Below are positions 19,125 through 34,100 of a stretch of 64,000 nt of DNA, one piece after another. The notes beneath the pieces are model-generated. The model saw only the letters and a program-made list of their open reading frames with translations. It had not been told where the DNA came from and ran no database searches. Position numbers and translations under genes: made by a program. This DNA is from Sabellastarte sp. h YS-2021 (lineage: Eukaryota > Annelida > Polychaeta > Sabellida > Sabellidae), in assembly GCA_964017235.1 (NCBI GenBank), contig OZ024929.1:18659464-18723463 (forward strand), given 5' to 3'. The first letter of the stretch is position 1, and each line of letters opens with the position of its first letter.

Positions 19125-22100
19125 CTGAAGAAAAGAAATACATTCAATTTAGAAAAGTTTTTATAGTAAATTAAATTTTTATAAGTTAATATCTTAAAAC
19201 AGGTCCAACAAAATATCAGACAAGAGGAGAGTGCCCGTGAACGGGCACTGTGTCAGCTGACTGAATGTTTTTGATTTGTGATGGTGATAATGAGAGGAAA
19301 GCATAATTATCAGGGAAAGGGCTGTACACAAATACAGTAAATGGTAACTGAACAGCATGTTCGAAAGATATTCCGAAGCTGACAGAAGAAAAGGACAAAA
19401 AAGTTGTGCCCTGCAAATGGTATTATGAAATAAAGTAACAAGGTAATTGTTTAAGGGTAAAAAGTAGGTTAAAAATATTTAAAGAAATACTATAAATGCA
19501 ATATCCTCATTCGACCATGAAGAAGGGGTCCAAAGGTCAAATCTGACCATACCAAAAGATTCCCAGCCAAAGAATTTAGGATGGTTTACCATCCCAAACC
19601 TCTCGGACCAATAATAAGTGAGTCATAGGCACTTTTTAAGTTTGGCTATCCTTGTTTGACCTTGAAGGAGGGGGTCCAAGGTCAAATCCGACCACACAAA
19701 AAAATTCCCAGCCCATGATTTCCTGTAGCTTGTTTACCATCCCAAACTTGTAGGACCAATAATAAGCGAGTTCTAAGCAATTGTAAGTTTGGCTATCATC
19801 AACTGCCCTTGAAGGAGGGGTCCCAGGTCAAATCTGACCACACCAAAAGAATCCCAGCCCATGATTTCTTATATGTTGGTTTACCATCCCAAACCTCCAA
19901 GACCAATAATACGCGAGTTATAAGCACTTTAAGTTTGGCTATCTTCGTTTAACCTGGAAGGAGGGGTCTAAGGTCAAATCCGACCACACCAAAAGATTCC
20001 CAGCCCATGATTTTCTATAGGTTGGTTTTCCATTCGAAAAATCTAGGACCAATAATAAGTGAGTTATAAGCACTTTTAAGTTTGGCTATCCTCATTTGAC
20101 CTTGAAGGAGGGGTCCAAGGTGAAATCCGACCACACCAAAAAATTCCCAGCTCATGATTTTCTATAGGTTGGTTTTCATTCCAACCTCTGGGACCAATAA
20201 TAAGCGAGTTATAAGCACTTTTATGTTTGGCTATCCTCATTTGACCTTGAAGGAGGGTTCCAAGGTCAAATCGGACCATATTAACAGATTCCCAGCCCAT
20301 GATTTCCTACAGGTTGGATACAATGATTTACTCAACAGTGAGAACCTGAAAGAAGCTATTGCTCAGCTATCCCATGACATAGAGGTCTGCAATTTCACTA
20401 TATTATAGCTGACCAAAACGTCTGTGAATAACATATTTAACAAAATACTCTAAATGTAATAATTTTCAAGTTACAACTGATTTACTCAAGAGTGAGAACC
20501 TCAAAGTAACTATTACTCAGCTATGCAATGAGCTACATGTCTGAATTTTTGCTCTGTTATAGCTGACCTAAAAGTAGCTGAACAACATATTTAAGCAAAA
20601 TACTGTAAATGCAATAGTTTTCAAGTTACAACTGATTTACTCAATAGTGAGAACCAGAAAATAGCTATTGCTCTGCTATGCCATGAGCTATAGGTCTGTA
20701 ATTTCACTATGTTATAGCTAACCCAAAAGTAGGTGAACAATATATTTTAACAAAATACTCCAAATGCAATATTTTTCAAGTTATAGCTGATTTACTCAAC
20801 AGTCAGTGCCTGAGAATAACTATTGCTCAGTTGTGCCATGAGCTACAGGTCTGTAATTTCACTATGTTATAGTTGACCCAAAAGTAGCTGAATAACATAT
20901 TTGCACAAATTTCTGTAAATGCAATAGTTTTCCAATTATAACTGATTTACTCAACAGTGAGAACTTCAAAGTAGCTATTACTCAGCTATGAAATGAGCCA
21001 CAGGTCTGGAACTTCACTATGTTATAGCTGACCCCAAAATAGGTGAATAACATATTGCAACAAAATACTCTAAATGCAATAGTTTTCAAGTTATAAGTGA
21101 TTTACTCAACAGTGATAACCTAAAAGTAGCTATTACTCAGCTATGCCATGAGCTACAGGTCTGAAATTTTACTATGTTATAGCTGACCCAAAAGTAGCTG
21201 AATAACATATATATACTAAATTCTCTAAATGCAATAGTTTTCAAATTACAAGTGATTTACTCAACATTGAGAACTTCAAAGTAGCTATTACTCAGCTATG
21301 CAATGAGTCACAGGTCTGGAACTTCACTATGTTATAGCTGACCCCAAAATAGGTGAATAACATATTGAAACAAAATACTCTAAATGCAATAATTTCCAAG
21401 TTATAAGCGATTTACTCAACAGTGATAACCTAAAAGTAGCTATTACTCAGCTATGCCATGATCTACAGGTCTGAAATTTTACTATGTTATAGCTGACCCA
21501 AAAGTAGGTGAACAACATATTTAAGCAAAATACTGTAAATGCAATAGTTTTCAAGTTACAACTGATTTACTCAATAGTGATGACCTAAAAGTAGCTATTA
21601 CTCAGCTATGCCATGAGCTAGGGGTCTGAAATTTTACTATGTTATAGTTGACCCAAAAGTAGCTGAATAACATATTTATACTAAATTCTCTAAATGCAAT
21701 AGTTTTGCAATTACAACTGATTTACTCAATAGTGAGAACCTCAAAGTAGTTATTACTCAGCTATGCAATGAGCTACAGGTCTGAAATTTCACTATGTTAT
21801 AGCTGACCCAAAAGTAGGTGAACAACATATGAAAGCAAAATACTGTAAATGCAATAGTTTTCAAGTTACAACTGATTTACTCAATAGTGATGACCTAAAA
21901 GTAGCTATTACTCAGCTATGCCATGAGCTACAGGTCTGAAATTTTACTATGTTATAGCTGACCCAAAAGTAGGTGAACAACATATTTAAGCAAAATACTG
22001 TAAATGCAATAGTTTTCAAGTTACACCTGATTTACTCAATAGTGATGACCTAAAAGTAGCTATTACTCAGCTATGCCATGAGCTACAGGTCTGAAATTTT

Positions 22101-25100
22101 ACTATGTTATAGCTGACCCAAAAGTAGCTGAATAACATATTTATATGAAATTCTCTAAATGCAATAGTTTTCCAATTACAACTGATTTACTCAATAGTGA
22201 GAACTTCAAAGTAGCTATTACTCACCTATGCAATGAGCCACAGATCTGAAACTTCACTATGTTATAGCTGATCCCAAAATAGGTGAATAACATATTGAAA
22301 CAAAATACTCTAAATGCAATAGTTTCCAAGTTATAAGCGATTTACTCAACAGTGATAACCTAAAAGTAGCTATTACTCAGCTATGCCATGAGCTAGAGGT
22401 CTGAAATTTTACTATGTTATAGCTGAGCCAAAAGTAGCTGAATAACATATTTATACGAAATTCTCTAAATGCAATAGTTTTCAAGTTATAAGCGATTTAC
22501 TCAACAGTGATAACGTAAAAGTAGCTATTACTCAGCTATGCCATGAGCTACAGGTCTAAAATTTTACTATGTTATAGCTGACCCAAAAGTAGCTGAATAA
22601 CATATTTATACGAAATTATCTAAATGCAATAGTTTTTAAGTTACAAGTGATTCTACTCATGATGGAAGTTACTGAAAAGCCCAAAAGTAGCTATTACTCA
22701 CTTAGCTATTGAGACAGGCACCCAACTTACTCACCATATTGTAGCTATGAAAAAAGTAGCTGAATAACATATTTTAACAAAATGCTCTAGATGCAACAGT
22801 TTTCAAGTTATAAGTGATTTTGTGCATGATTTCATGAATGTTAATGCATTAAAAATTATTAAAAAAATTTATTTAAAAAAAAGTAAGACAGATCCAGGTC
22901 TCATACTCACACAAGAGAATCTACCTCTGGCCTAGTACATATATGCAAGATATGAGAGAAATCCCTGCAATAGTCACTGAGAAAATTGTGATTAAGTGTT
23001 GAAATTTTCACACTTTTGGTGGGGGTACCCCCCTTGTAATGTCTCTAGCAAACAGACGAACAGACAGATTTGCATGCCTTGAACAATTTTTCATCCTCGA
23101 TAGATAAGGTATCTTTTAAAAAAAACAGCACGTCTCTAGGCCTTGTAGTTTTGGAGAAGAAGTTGTTCACGCGGACGCGTAGGCGTACGCTTACGCGTGC
23201 GCGTACGCCCACGCCGCAGAGTGACGACATAATGCCAGCTGACTGACAAGTCAGCTGACATAAAAAAGACATCCTGAGTTACACTTAATGTTTTTTGAAA
23301 ATTTTCAAATTGTTTGAAATTTCAATACTCTATGTGACTAATAGTAACTAATGCATTTCACCCTAGCCCTGACGAGGGCATGTTTTTGAAATACCACTAA
23401 GTATTGCTTCTCTTTTTTCACTCAGGACAGTGTTTGCACTGTTTTACCATATATGTGATTGATGTGACAACATACTGATACTCACCTAAATGACTGGCTT
23501 CTTCTCTTTACACTGACGCTTTTCTTGCCTTTCTTTTTGGCCTGTTCATTTCTGAAAGAAGAAAAAATATTCTATTTTGGTATCTTATACAAATACTGAT
23601 TGAGTGATTATAATATTATATATATATTATATGTTATTTACAACTTCAAATTTGGTACAAATTGCAACTTGTACAGATATTGTGTACAAGTTACAGCTTG
23701 TACAACAGCCTGTACAAGTTGCAACTTGTAGAAGTTGACTTGTACAAAGTGCAACATGTACAAATTTTGGAGCTGATATATTATAAGTTGAAAATGTACT
23801 TTATTGAATTTATACTTTTAAATTCATAAAACCAACATAGCCAACCTTCCTACATGTCAATTGACTGTAATTTATACTTCTTACTTAGATGATAGAGAAA
23901 ACTGTTGATCTGTATATTTTCATAATTTTGTTGCAAATTCACTGCAGTTTTAATACATAAATTTATATCATTTTAAAATACTGGAGTCACACTGGTCCAG
24001 CAGAAGCCTGTATCTGACTTCAGCCTACTGTTCTCGTACTGAGGCTACCACATGGTGATGTTGGTACCCTTATATTTTCTTATCACGTTTTCTGTCAAGA
24101 ATTATCCCAAATATATTTATTCCACAACAAAGAGATGAATAAAATTGATCTTTTATTATCATGATTAAACCTACCTAATAGTAGAAAATTTAAGACTATG
24201 CAATAAATGTGATCAGCCAGGGTTTTATTAATAAAAGACATACATCATTTGTAATTACACAGTCATGTAGTCATCTGTCCTTTGAAGCTAAGTCATATAA
24301 TATCTCTGAAACAGCATCTAAATGATAAGATAATGCAATATATGTCACTGGCTAGGGTTTTATTAATGGCAGTGAATTGCCAACAATCAATTTCTACTAG
24401 CAGTACTATGTGCTATAAAAGTTCTTATTGGACTAGATGGGCTCCTTTCATTGTATTAAAATCCACATTGAAATGGCAGAGAAAACAAGAGGAGAGTGCC
24501 CGTGAACGGGTACTGTGTCAGCTGACTGAGTGTTTTTGATTTGTGAAGGTGATTAGAGGACAGAACTAGATTGGGCCAACTCGGCGCCAACATATCCCCA
24601 GACAGGTCATCACTCACGCCACAGGTTTTGATCGGGAATTTTTTAAAACATAATTACCCATTATTATATGAACTTCAGCACATCAATCTACTCTGTTTAT
24701 ATCTTCCAAGGAAGATGGTGTATCCCCAGACGCCGAATACATAACTCAAATTATATTTTCAATCTTCCTGCAATGATAACTCTAAACCTATTTTCAAAGT
24801 ATTTAAATGATTGATGATTGAATGTCCATTCTAAAATAATAATCCCAAAAGAGCATATCTGTTTCTATATTTGTTGACAAATAAAATATTATTTTTAACT
24901 CAACTCATCATACTTTTCAATCTTCCTTCAAAGTATTTAAATGATTGATGATTCAATGTCCATTCTAAAATTCATAATCCCAACAGCGCATATCTGTTTC
25001 TATATTTGTTCACAAATAAAATATTATTTAAAAAAAAATTATTTATATTATTATTTTATTATATTATTTTTAGAATTTGCAAATTGTTTTCAGTTATTCA

Positions 25101-28100
25101 TTTCCTCTATACCTATATATGTGGTCCATATATATGCAACCTAAATATGTGACACAATCTCAGTTCTGACTCCCCTTTGTGTTATATGTAATGAAGCATC
25201 ATTAAATACCTTTGTTTATTTAGTGTCACTCAATATAGCTGGAGGTCCCAGAGGTGGGTGGGGGGAATCCGGGTGGGGGATGCATAAATGGTAAACAAAC
25301 AATCTATATAAAAGGGGTACTCAAATACAAAAAGAATTGAGAATTTTAAGTATGTGATTATCAACTGAAATGAGTTCATAACTGTAGGAGCTGTGTCAAA
25401 ATTAACTGAGGCAAGTTGAATAAAACTGGGCTAGTTGAGGGTTAAAAATCCCCTACTTTTACTACATAAGGATATAATTTCATTAATATTGGGACTTAAA
25501 GCTCACTTAAAGTGTCCATTTTGTCTACTTGAATATGTTTAACCAGTTTCATTTTAAAAAGTTAAAAACTCAGCAAGCAGAGGTATAACACACAAAAATA
25601 AGTTCTTAAAAGACTAAGATAGCCATAACATTATTAATATTCAAAATTTAAATAGACAGGCATTTCCTTTTAAAAATTCAAAGATTTCAGCTCTATAACC
25701 CACATAGTTTGACAGTTACTGGGCTTTAAAGTGGCATAATGTCCATAAATTGGGTTTCTGTGGGCATTTTACAATTGTTAAAGAGACCTTAGCAATTAAA
25801 CAACAGATCTGAAACTTTTTGGGGGACATACATAACAAACAAAAATTATATATAATACAGTTTAAGACTTGTCACACTAAGCATTTCCAAATAACAGGGC
25901 AAAATACGGAAAAAATGTCCAAAAAGGCACTTGGGCGAGTGTCTATGGCCCTCATACACAGGTTAAATGTCTACTAAAAACCTTGATTTTCGGCATATGT
26001 AAAAAGGACATAATAATGCATTCCCAGATGGGATTTCAGCTCCATCAATCACATAGTTTAACAGTCACAGGGCTTAAAGGTGGTTAAAAAGTCCAAATAT
26101 TGGGTCTCTGTGGGCCTTTTAGAGATCTCGATGTGGCTTTCAAATTAAAGCTTCAGACTTAAAATTTGTTACATACTAAGATTACACATAGAATATGTAT
26201 CTAATAAAGTTTGAAACTTCTCAGACTTACCATTTCCAAGTTACAGAGCAAAATATGTGAAAAATGTCTTAAAAGGGTCACTCAGGTGGGTGTTTAAGGT
26301 CCTCATACACAGGTTAAATGTCTACTTGAAGCCTTGATTTTTGGCACATGTAAAAAGAACATAATAATGTATTCCCAGATGAGATTTCAGCTCTATCAGT
26401 CACATAGTTTAACAGTCACAGGCCTTAAAATTGGCAAAAAGTCCAAATACTGGGTCTTTATGGGGCCTTCTAGAGACCTAAATGTGGCCTTCAAATTAAA
26501 GCCTCAGACTTAAAATTTGTCACATACTAAGATTACACATAGAATATGCATCTAATACAGTTTGAAACTTCTTAGACTTACCATTTCCAAGTTACAGGGC
26601 AAAATATGTGAAAAATGTCTAAAAATGGTCACTCGGGTGGGGATTTATGGTCCTCATACACAGGTTAAATGTCTTCTTAAAGCCTTAATTTTTGGCACAT
26701 ATATAAATAACATACTAATATCTTCCCAGATAGGATTTGAGCTCTATCAGTCACATAGTTTGACAGTCACAGGGCTTAAAAGTAGCAAAAAGTCCAAATA
26801 TTGGGTCTTTGGGAGCCTTTTAGAGACCTCAATTTGACCTTCAAAATTAAAGCTTCAGACTTAAAATCTGTTACATACTAAGATTACACACAGAATATAT
26901 ATCTAATACAGTTTGAAACTTCTCAGACTTACCATTTCCAAGTTACAGGGAAAAAGATGTGAAAAATGTCTTATAAGGGTCACTCGGGTGGGTGTTTATG
27001 GTCCTGATACACAGGTTAACTGTCTATTAAAGGCCTAAATGTTGGGGCACATATAAGAAAACACATAGATATATTCCCAGATGATATTTAACTTAGATGA
27101 GAGACATAGTTTGAAAGCTACAGTGCTTGAAAGTGGCAAAAAGTGCATAAATTGGGTCTCTGTGGGCACTTTTGAGACCTTAAGTCGACCCCTTTGGGTA
27201 AACCTACAGCCCTAAAATTTTCTACAGACAAGGATTACATATCAAAGTTATACCTAGCGCAGTTTGAGACTCATCAGAATTACCACTTCCAAATTATAGG
27301 GCAAAATATGTGAAAAATATAGCAAAAAATCCCCAAGTGGGGGTATTTATGGGCCTCAAACACAATTTTCTCCTCAACTTAAAGTCGTGATTTTCGGCAC
27401 ATGTACTAAGAACATATTAATGTGTTGTCAGGTAAAATTTCAGCCAGCTGAGCATCATAGTTTGTGACCTACAGGGCTCTAAGTGGCCAAAAGTCCAATT
27501 TCTGACCTTAAGGTGGCCATAAGTTCTTTTTTACTGGGAGTTTAAGGTCACCTTAAAATAGGGATCTTCCTTTGGGCACCCTTAACATGTGTACCAAGTT
27601 TGAAAAAAAAATATTAATTTGTTTTTGAGTTATCGCGTCCACAAGGAAATTTCTACGGCGGCGGCGGCGGCGGCGGCGGCGCGACGGACCTGAATCCAAT
27701 ATATCCCCGACTTTCGTCTGGGGATATAATAATTATCAGGAAAAGGGCTGTACAGAAATACAGTAAATGGTAACTGAACAGCAAGTTCGAAAGAAATTCC
27801 GAAGCTGACAGAAGAAAAGGATAAAAAAGTTGTGCCCTGTAAATGGTATTATGAAGGAAAATAACAAGGTAATTGTTTAAGTGTAAAAAATAGGTTAAAA
27901 CATATTTAAAGAGATACTACAAATGCAATATCCTCGTTCGACCATGAAGAAGGGGTCCAAGGTCAAATCTAACCACACAAATACATTCCCAGCCCATGAT
28001 TTCCTATGGTTTACCATTCCAAACCTCTAGGACCAATTATAAATGAGTTATAAGCACTTTTAAGCTTGGCTGTCCTCATTTGACCGTGAAGGAGGGGTCC

Positions 28101-31100
28101 AAAGGTCAAATCTGACCATACCAAAAGATTCCGAGCCAATGATTTCCTACTCTGTCACCAATAATAAGCGAGTTGTAGGCACTTTCAATTTTCACTATCC
28201 TCATTTGACCTTGAAAGAGGGTTCCAAGGTCAAATCGGACCATATCAACAGATTCACAGCCCATGATTTCCTGTCTGTTTACCATCCCAAACCTCTGGGA
28301 CCAATAATAAGCGAGTTATAAGCACTTTTAAGTTTGGCTATCCTTGTTTGACCTTGAAGGAGGGGTCATTGAAGGTCAAATCTGACCACACCAAAAGATT
28401 CCCACCCCATGATTTCCTACAGGTTGGTTTATCATCCCAAACCTCTAGGATCAATAATAAGGGAGATATAAGCACTTTTCATGACTGACAAAAAACACCT
28501 GTGGCGGCCATCTTGTTTCTCAAAATGAGGCCAAAAATATTCCCAGACAACATTTTATGGTTATTAATATATACTGCAAACTTAAGAAAGCTAGCTATAA
28601 TATTTTTTTTCATCAGAGCAGTAATGGTGAAATCTCTCTCTACACACTGCGGCTATCCAGTGGATACAATGATTTACTCAACAGTGAGAACCTGAAAGTA
28701 GCTATTGCTCAGCTATGCCATGACATAGAGGTCTGCAATTTCACTATGTTATAGCTGACCAAAAATTCTGTGAATAACATATTTTAACAAATTACTCTAA
28801 ATGTAATAGTTTTCAAGTTACAACTGATTTACTCAACAGTGAGAACCTCAAAGGAACTATTACTCAGCTATGCAATGAGCTACATGTCTGAAATTTTACT
28901 ATGTTATAGCTAACCCAAAAGTAGGTGAACAACATATTTAAGCAAACTACTGTAAATGCAATAGTTTTCAAGCTACAACTGATTTACTCAATAGTGAGAA
29001 CCTGAAAATAGCTATTGCTCCGCTATGCCATGAGCTATAGGTCTGTAATTTCACTATGTTATAGCTGACCCAAAAGTAGGTGAACAATATATTTCAACAA
29101 AATACTCCAAATGCAATATTTTTCAAGTTATAGCTGATTTACTCAACAGTCAGTACCTGAGAATAGCTATTGCCCAGTTGTGCCATGAGCTATAGGTCTA
29201 TAATTTCACTATGTTATAGCTGACCCAAAAGTAGCTGAATAACATATTTGCACAAATTTCTGTAAATGCAATAGTTTTCCAATTATAACTGATTTACTCA
29301 ACAGTGAGAACTTCAAAGTAGCTATTACTCAGCTATGAAATGAGCCACAGGTCTGAAACTTCACTATGTTATAGCTGACCCCAAAATAGGTGAATAACAT
29401 ATTGCAACAAAATACTCTAAATGCAATAGTTTTCAAGTTATAAGTGATTTACTCAACAGTGATAACCTAAAAGTAGCTATTACTCAGCTATGCCATGAGC
29501 TACAAGTCTGAAATTTTACTATGTTATAGCTGACCCAAAAGTAGCTGAATAACATATTTATACGAAATTCTCTAAATGCAATAGTTTTCAAGTTATTTTT
29601 ATAAGCGATTTACTCAACAGTGATAACCTAAAAGTAGCTATTACTCAGCTATGCCATGAGCTACAGGTCTGAAATTTCACTATGTTATAGCTGGCCCAAA
29701 AGTAGCTGAATAACATATTTATACGAAATTCTCTAAATGCAATAGTTTTTAAGTTACAAGTGATTTTACTCATAATGGAAGTTACTGAAAAGCCCAAAAG
29801 TAGCTATTACTCACTTAGCTATTGAGAGACACCCAACTTACTCACCATATTGTAGCTATGAAAAAAGTAGCTGAACAACATATTTTCACAAAATGCTGTA
29901 AATGCAACACTTTTGAAGTTATAAGTGATTTAGTGCATGATTTCATGAATTTTAATGCCTTGAACAATTTTTCATCCTCGATAGATAAGGTATCTTTTAA
30001 AAAAAACAGCATGTCTCTAGGCCTTGTAGTTTTGGAGAAGAAGTTGTTCACGCGGACGCGGACGCCCACGCCGCAGAGTGATGACATAATGTCAGCTGAC
30101 TGACAAGTCAGCTGACATAAAAATTAAAACTTTTCATCTTTACTGGTGCCCCCTGACCAAACAAATGTATTTGACTGATGTAGTGGGTGTATCGTTTGGC
30201 TATGGTGACATTGATCGTGAATGTAAAAATACTTCAATATTGTTTGATATTGGGTGGGAGGAGGAGGAGAGATAATATTGTCCACAAAGAATCCAGATCT
30301 TGGATACAGAAAGATTTTGTTCTAGCATATCCCTAACTTCTAACAGGTCCTCAGTGGCCTAGTGGTTAGCAAGTTTGGCATCTAATCATAGGCTGTCCCC
30401 TCTGTGGGTTCGAGTCCCACAAGTGGCAATTCTGAGGACCTGTCCCAATATGACCCTGGCTGTTGAACGGGACGTAAAACCCCAACTTTGACCTTTGGCC
30501 CTAACTTCTAACAGGTAGTGAAGTTTATCAAAAAAAAAAATGGCAATTCTGATCAAAAACGCATTAAAACCTACAAATATACGACGTAAAAGTTTAAAAT
30601 TTCTTCAGATTTAGGGTTTATGTCAAATATTTGTAGGGTAAGTTTATAGTTATACATAAAATGGTAATACTGAGAAACATCTTTGCACACTGATATCAAC
30701 AACCCTGTCCCAAAACAATAAATATTGCCAATCAATAAACAATGTACCCACTGTGGTAATGTTTTGGCAGTTTTTAGGGAAATATCTAGACCAGCGACAT
30801 AGTTCAGAACAGCCAGAACTATCTTAACTATCACAAGTCAGTAGTTGTAACTTGTTTACTTTTTTAGTAGCTTAAGGTGTTTTGTCTTCTATTTGGTACA
30901 TTGATTATCTTAATCAATTCTCCATAAATGCCTCTAATTCTAATTGGACTTTTATATCTCCCCTGTTCAAAGAGGGCTATAAGGCACAACAGAACCAAAA
31001 CAGTCAAACCAATTTCAGTATCCAGGGACAGAAAAAAGGCCAAGTACCACAGAGAATGCCAGGGGGTGATTACGACTAAGGTAGGTATGCCTTGGTGTAC

Positions 31101-34100
31101 AGGCAGGTTTTAAGCTACTTTTTAAAAGAGGCTAAGGAGGGGGATGTCCGAATCTCATCAGGAAGAGTATTCAAACTGTTACAGTGGAATACTACATAAT
31201 TTATCTAATTTTAGTTCAACATATGAAACAAAATATTAATTTCTCAAAGAAAGCCACAAATAGTCTAAATACCACACCAAGATCATTGCAAACAAATCTA
31301 AAAGCTATTTAATGATGAAAACGATATGAAGAAATGTTTAAAAAACACAACACAATCAACATTTAATACCTTTCCCAAGAGAAAAAAAGAAAATATAACT
31401 AGAGGATCGCTCGCAAAAAAAAAAAGATAATGTTTTTGCATAGCAAAAACAAAGCGTCCCGAAAAGGATATAAAGGTGAGTGCTAAAGTATTAAGAAAAT
31501 GCTTCGTTTCTAGCCTTATACTGTTGTGGCAACCAAAGTCGGCGCAGTCTGCTCTATCTAGCACGGTTTTCAAGATATAAGCATTTTTGTGTTTTGCAAA
31601 AAATAAAAAAATTAAAAATGCCCGCTATATTTGGCGAGACAAAAATATTTTGAAAATTGGCATGGCTACTCTGCAGAGATACCCAGCAGGTCCAAAATTT
31701 TGTTGAGTTCGCTCCATATAGCACGGTTTTCGAGATATAAGCATTTTTGTGTTTTGCAAAAAAATTGAAAATTCAAAATGGCCACCATTTTTGGGGAGAA
31801 AAAATTTTTTGTCAAGACCACTGCCGCAGTGTGTATCTCCCTCCGAGCATTAAAGCAGAAGAAATAGCTTTTCCGAGATATTCACAATTTTTCATTTTCG
31901 TGTGTGAAAGCTCTTCCAAAAGTAGGCGAATGAGTTATTTGAGAAAAATTGGCTATCTGCAATACTTTTAGAGATAATTCGCATTTACTCATTTTGAGTA
32001 GGTGAGTAATTAGCTAATGGTCTGAAACTTCACAGAGTGAAAGCTCTCCCAAAAGTAGGTGAATGAGTTATTTGAGAAAAATTGGCTATCTGCAATACTT
32101 TTAGAGATAATTCGCATTTACTCATTTTAAGTAGGTGAGTAATTAGCTATGGGTCTGAAACTTCACCAAGTGAAAGCTCTCCCAAAAGTAGGTGAATGAG
32201 TTATTTGAGAAAAATTGGCTATCTGCAATACTTTTAGAGATAATTCACATTTACTCATTTTCAGTAGGTGAGTAATTAGCTATGGGTCTGAAACTTCACC
32301 AAGTGAAAGCTCTCCCAAAAGTAGGTGAATGATTAATTTGAGAAAAATTGGCTATCTGCAATACTTTTAGAGATAATTCGCATTTACTCATTTTGAGTAG
32401 GTGAGTAATTAGCTATGGGTCTGAAACTTCACAATGTGAAAGCTCTCCCACAAGTAGATGAACGAGTTATTTGATAAAAATTGGGTATCCGCAATACTTT
32501 TACAGATAATTAGCATTTACTCATTTTGAGTAGGTAAATAATTAGCTATGGGTCTGAAACTTCACCATGTGAAAGCTCTCCCAAAAGTAGGTGAATGAGT
32601 TATTTGAGAAAATTTGGCTATATGCAATACTTTTAGAGATAATTCGCATTTACTCATTTTGAGTAGGTGAGTAATTAGCTATGGGTCTGAAACTTCACCA
32701 TGTGAAAGCTCTTCCAAAAGTAGGTGAATGAGTTATTTGAGAAAAATTGGCTATCTGCAATACTTTTAAGAGATAATTCGCATTTACTCATTTTGAGTAG
32801 GTGAGTAATCATCTACGGGTCTGAAACTTCACCATGTGAAAGCTCTCCCAAAAGTAGGTGAATGAGTTATTTGATAAAAATTGGGTATCTGCAATAGTTT
32901 TTGAGATAATTAGCATTTACTCATTTTGAGTAGGTGAGTAATTAGCTACGGGTCTGAAACTTCACCAAGTGAAAGCTCTTCCAAAAGTAGGTGAATGAGT
33001 TATTTGAGAAAAATTGGCCATCTGCAATACTTTTAGAGGTAATTCGCATTTATTCTTTTTGAGTAGGTGAGCAATTAGCTATGGGTCTGAAACTTCACCA
33101 AGTGAAAGCTCTTTGGGATAGCTGGTCTGCAGAGATACCCTGTGGGTCAAAAATTTCGTCGAAATCGCTCTATCTAGCACGGTTTTCGAGATATAAGCAT
33201 TTTTGTGTTTTGCAATTTTGCGAAAAATTCGAAAATTCAAAATGGCCGCCATTTTTTGCGAGAAATTTTTTGTTTGAAAATTGGCATGGCTACTCTGCAG
33301 AGATACCCTGTGGGTCAAAAATTTCGTCGAAATCGCTCTATCTAGCAGGGTTTTCGAGATATAAGCATTTTTATATTTTGCAATTTTTGCGAAAAATTCG
33401 AAAATTCAAAATGGCCGCCATTTTTGGCGAGACAAAATTTTTTTGAAAATTGGCATGGCTACTCTGCAGATATACCCGGCGAGACAAAAATTTTTTGAAA
33501 ATTGGGAAAAGTACTCCGCAGAGATATCCTGCAGGTCAAAAATTTTGTCGAAATTGCTCTATCTAGCATGGTTTTTGAGATATAAGCATTTTTGTGTTTT
33601 GCAATTTTTGCGAAAATTTCGAAAATTCAAAATGGCCGCCATTTTGGACGAGACAAAAATTTTTTGAAAATTGGGAAAACTACTCCGCAGAGATACCCTG
33701 CGGGTCAAAAATTTCGTCGAAATCGCTCTATCTAGCACGGTTTTCGAGATATAAGCATTTTTGTGTTTTCCTTATTTGGAAAATTCGTAATGATTAATTA
33801 ATCATTAATTACTCGGCCATTTCTTGACCAATCAATGCCAAAATCTAATGATTTCCAGATTTTAATAGAATGAATGTATTTGCCAAGTTTCAGGTGAATT
33901 GATAAAATTCCTTTCAAGTTATCATCCGGACAAGCTTCCCCATCGAAAAAAGACATTTTTGGTCATGTGACCTCTCTGATTGGTTGAAATGTCACTGTAG
34001 CATATTCAAAAAAATTCCCCAAGGCTACTGCCTAAACCTGCCAAATTTGAAAAGAATCCGCCTAACGGTTACAGAGTTATAAGGAAAACAAAATGCGGAG

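Larger units (their letters stand above)
19220..23266 (+). mobile_element. Tandem-core hairpin element A
   Basis: Starts acaagaggagagtgcccg; an 8-bp-stem hairpin GTGCCCGT/ACGGGCAC lies at 19,231-19,248. The 5' subterminal tgtcagctgac (19,251-19,261) is the inverse of the distal arm of the 3' hairpin (23,236-23,259). Inside are about six 145-bp units, then about seventeen 154-bp units, then a unique 3' part with a CG-rich stretch (23,165-23,220). A second copy, B, fixes both boundaries. Structure fits non-autonomous Helitron/Helentron-type elements described in bivalves, but no coding evidence supports that class. Confidence 0.75.
24565..27730 (+). mobile_element. Tandem-core hairpin element C, nested in B
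   Basis: Starts actagattgggccaactcg. The 5' subterminal atatccccagac (24,592-24,603) is the inverse of the 3' gtctggggatat (27,716-27,727), which also closes a hairpin with atatccccgac just before it. The core is about six units of some 350 bp. A (GGC)n run lies at 27,659-27,680 near the 3' end. Element A shows the uninterrupted host sequence. Confidence 0.75.
24485..30124 (+). mobile_element. Tandem-core hairpin element B, split by element C
   Basis: Same family as A: start acaagaggagagtgcccg (24,485), 5' subterminal tgtcagctgac (24,516-24,526), 3' hairpin with a perfect 13-bp stem ATGTCAGCTGACT/AGTCAGCTGACAT (30,089-30,118). The element is interrupted at about 24,564 and resumes at 27,731 (aattatcagg...). 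It contains about four 145-bp units (27,937-28,480) and eight or nine 154-bp units (28,672-29,930). Confidence 0.75.

Noticed and set aside
30349..30425. Functional tRNA gene
   Set aside because: Box A and box B are present, but the cloverleaf and acceptor stem are not; target duplications show it is a SINE.
33081..33446. 121-codon open frame with repeated peptides (and similar frames at 56,724-57,446)
   Set aside because: It arises from 170-bp tandem units of elements D and E; the frames break between units.
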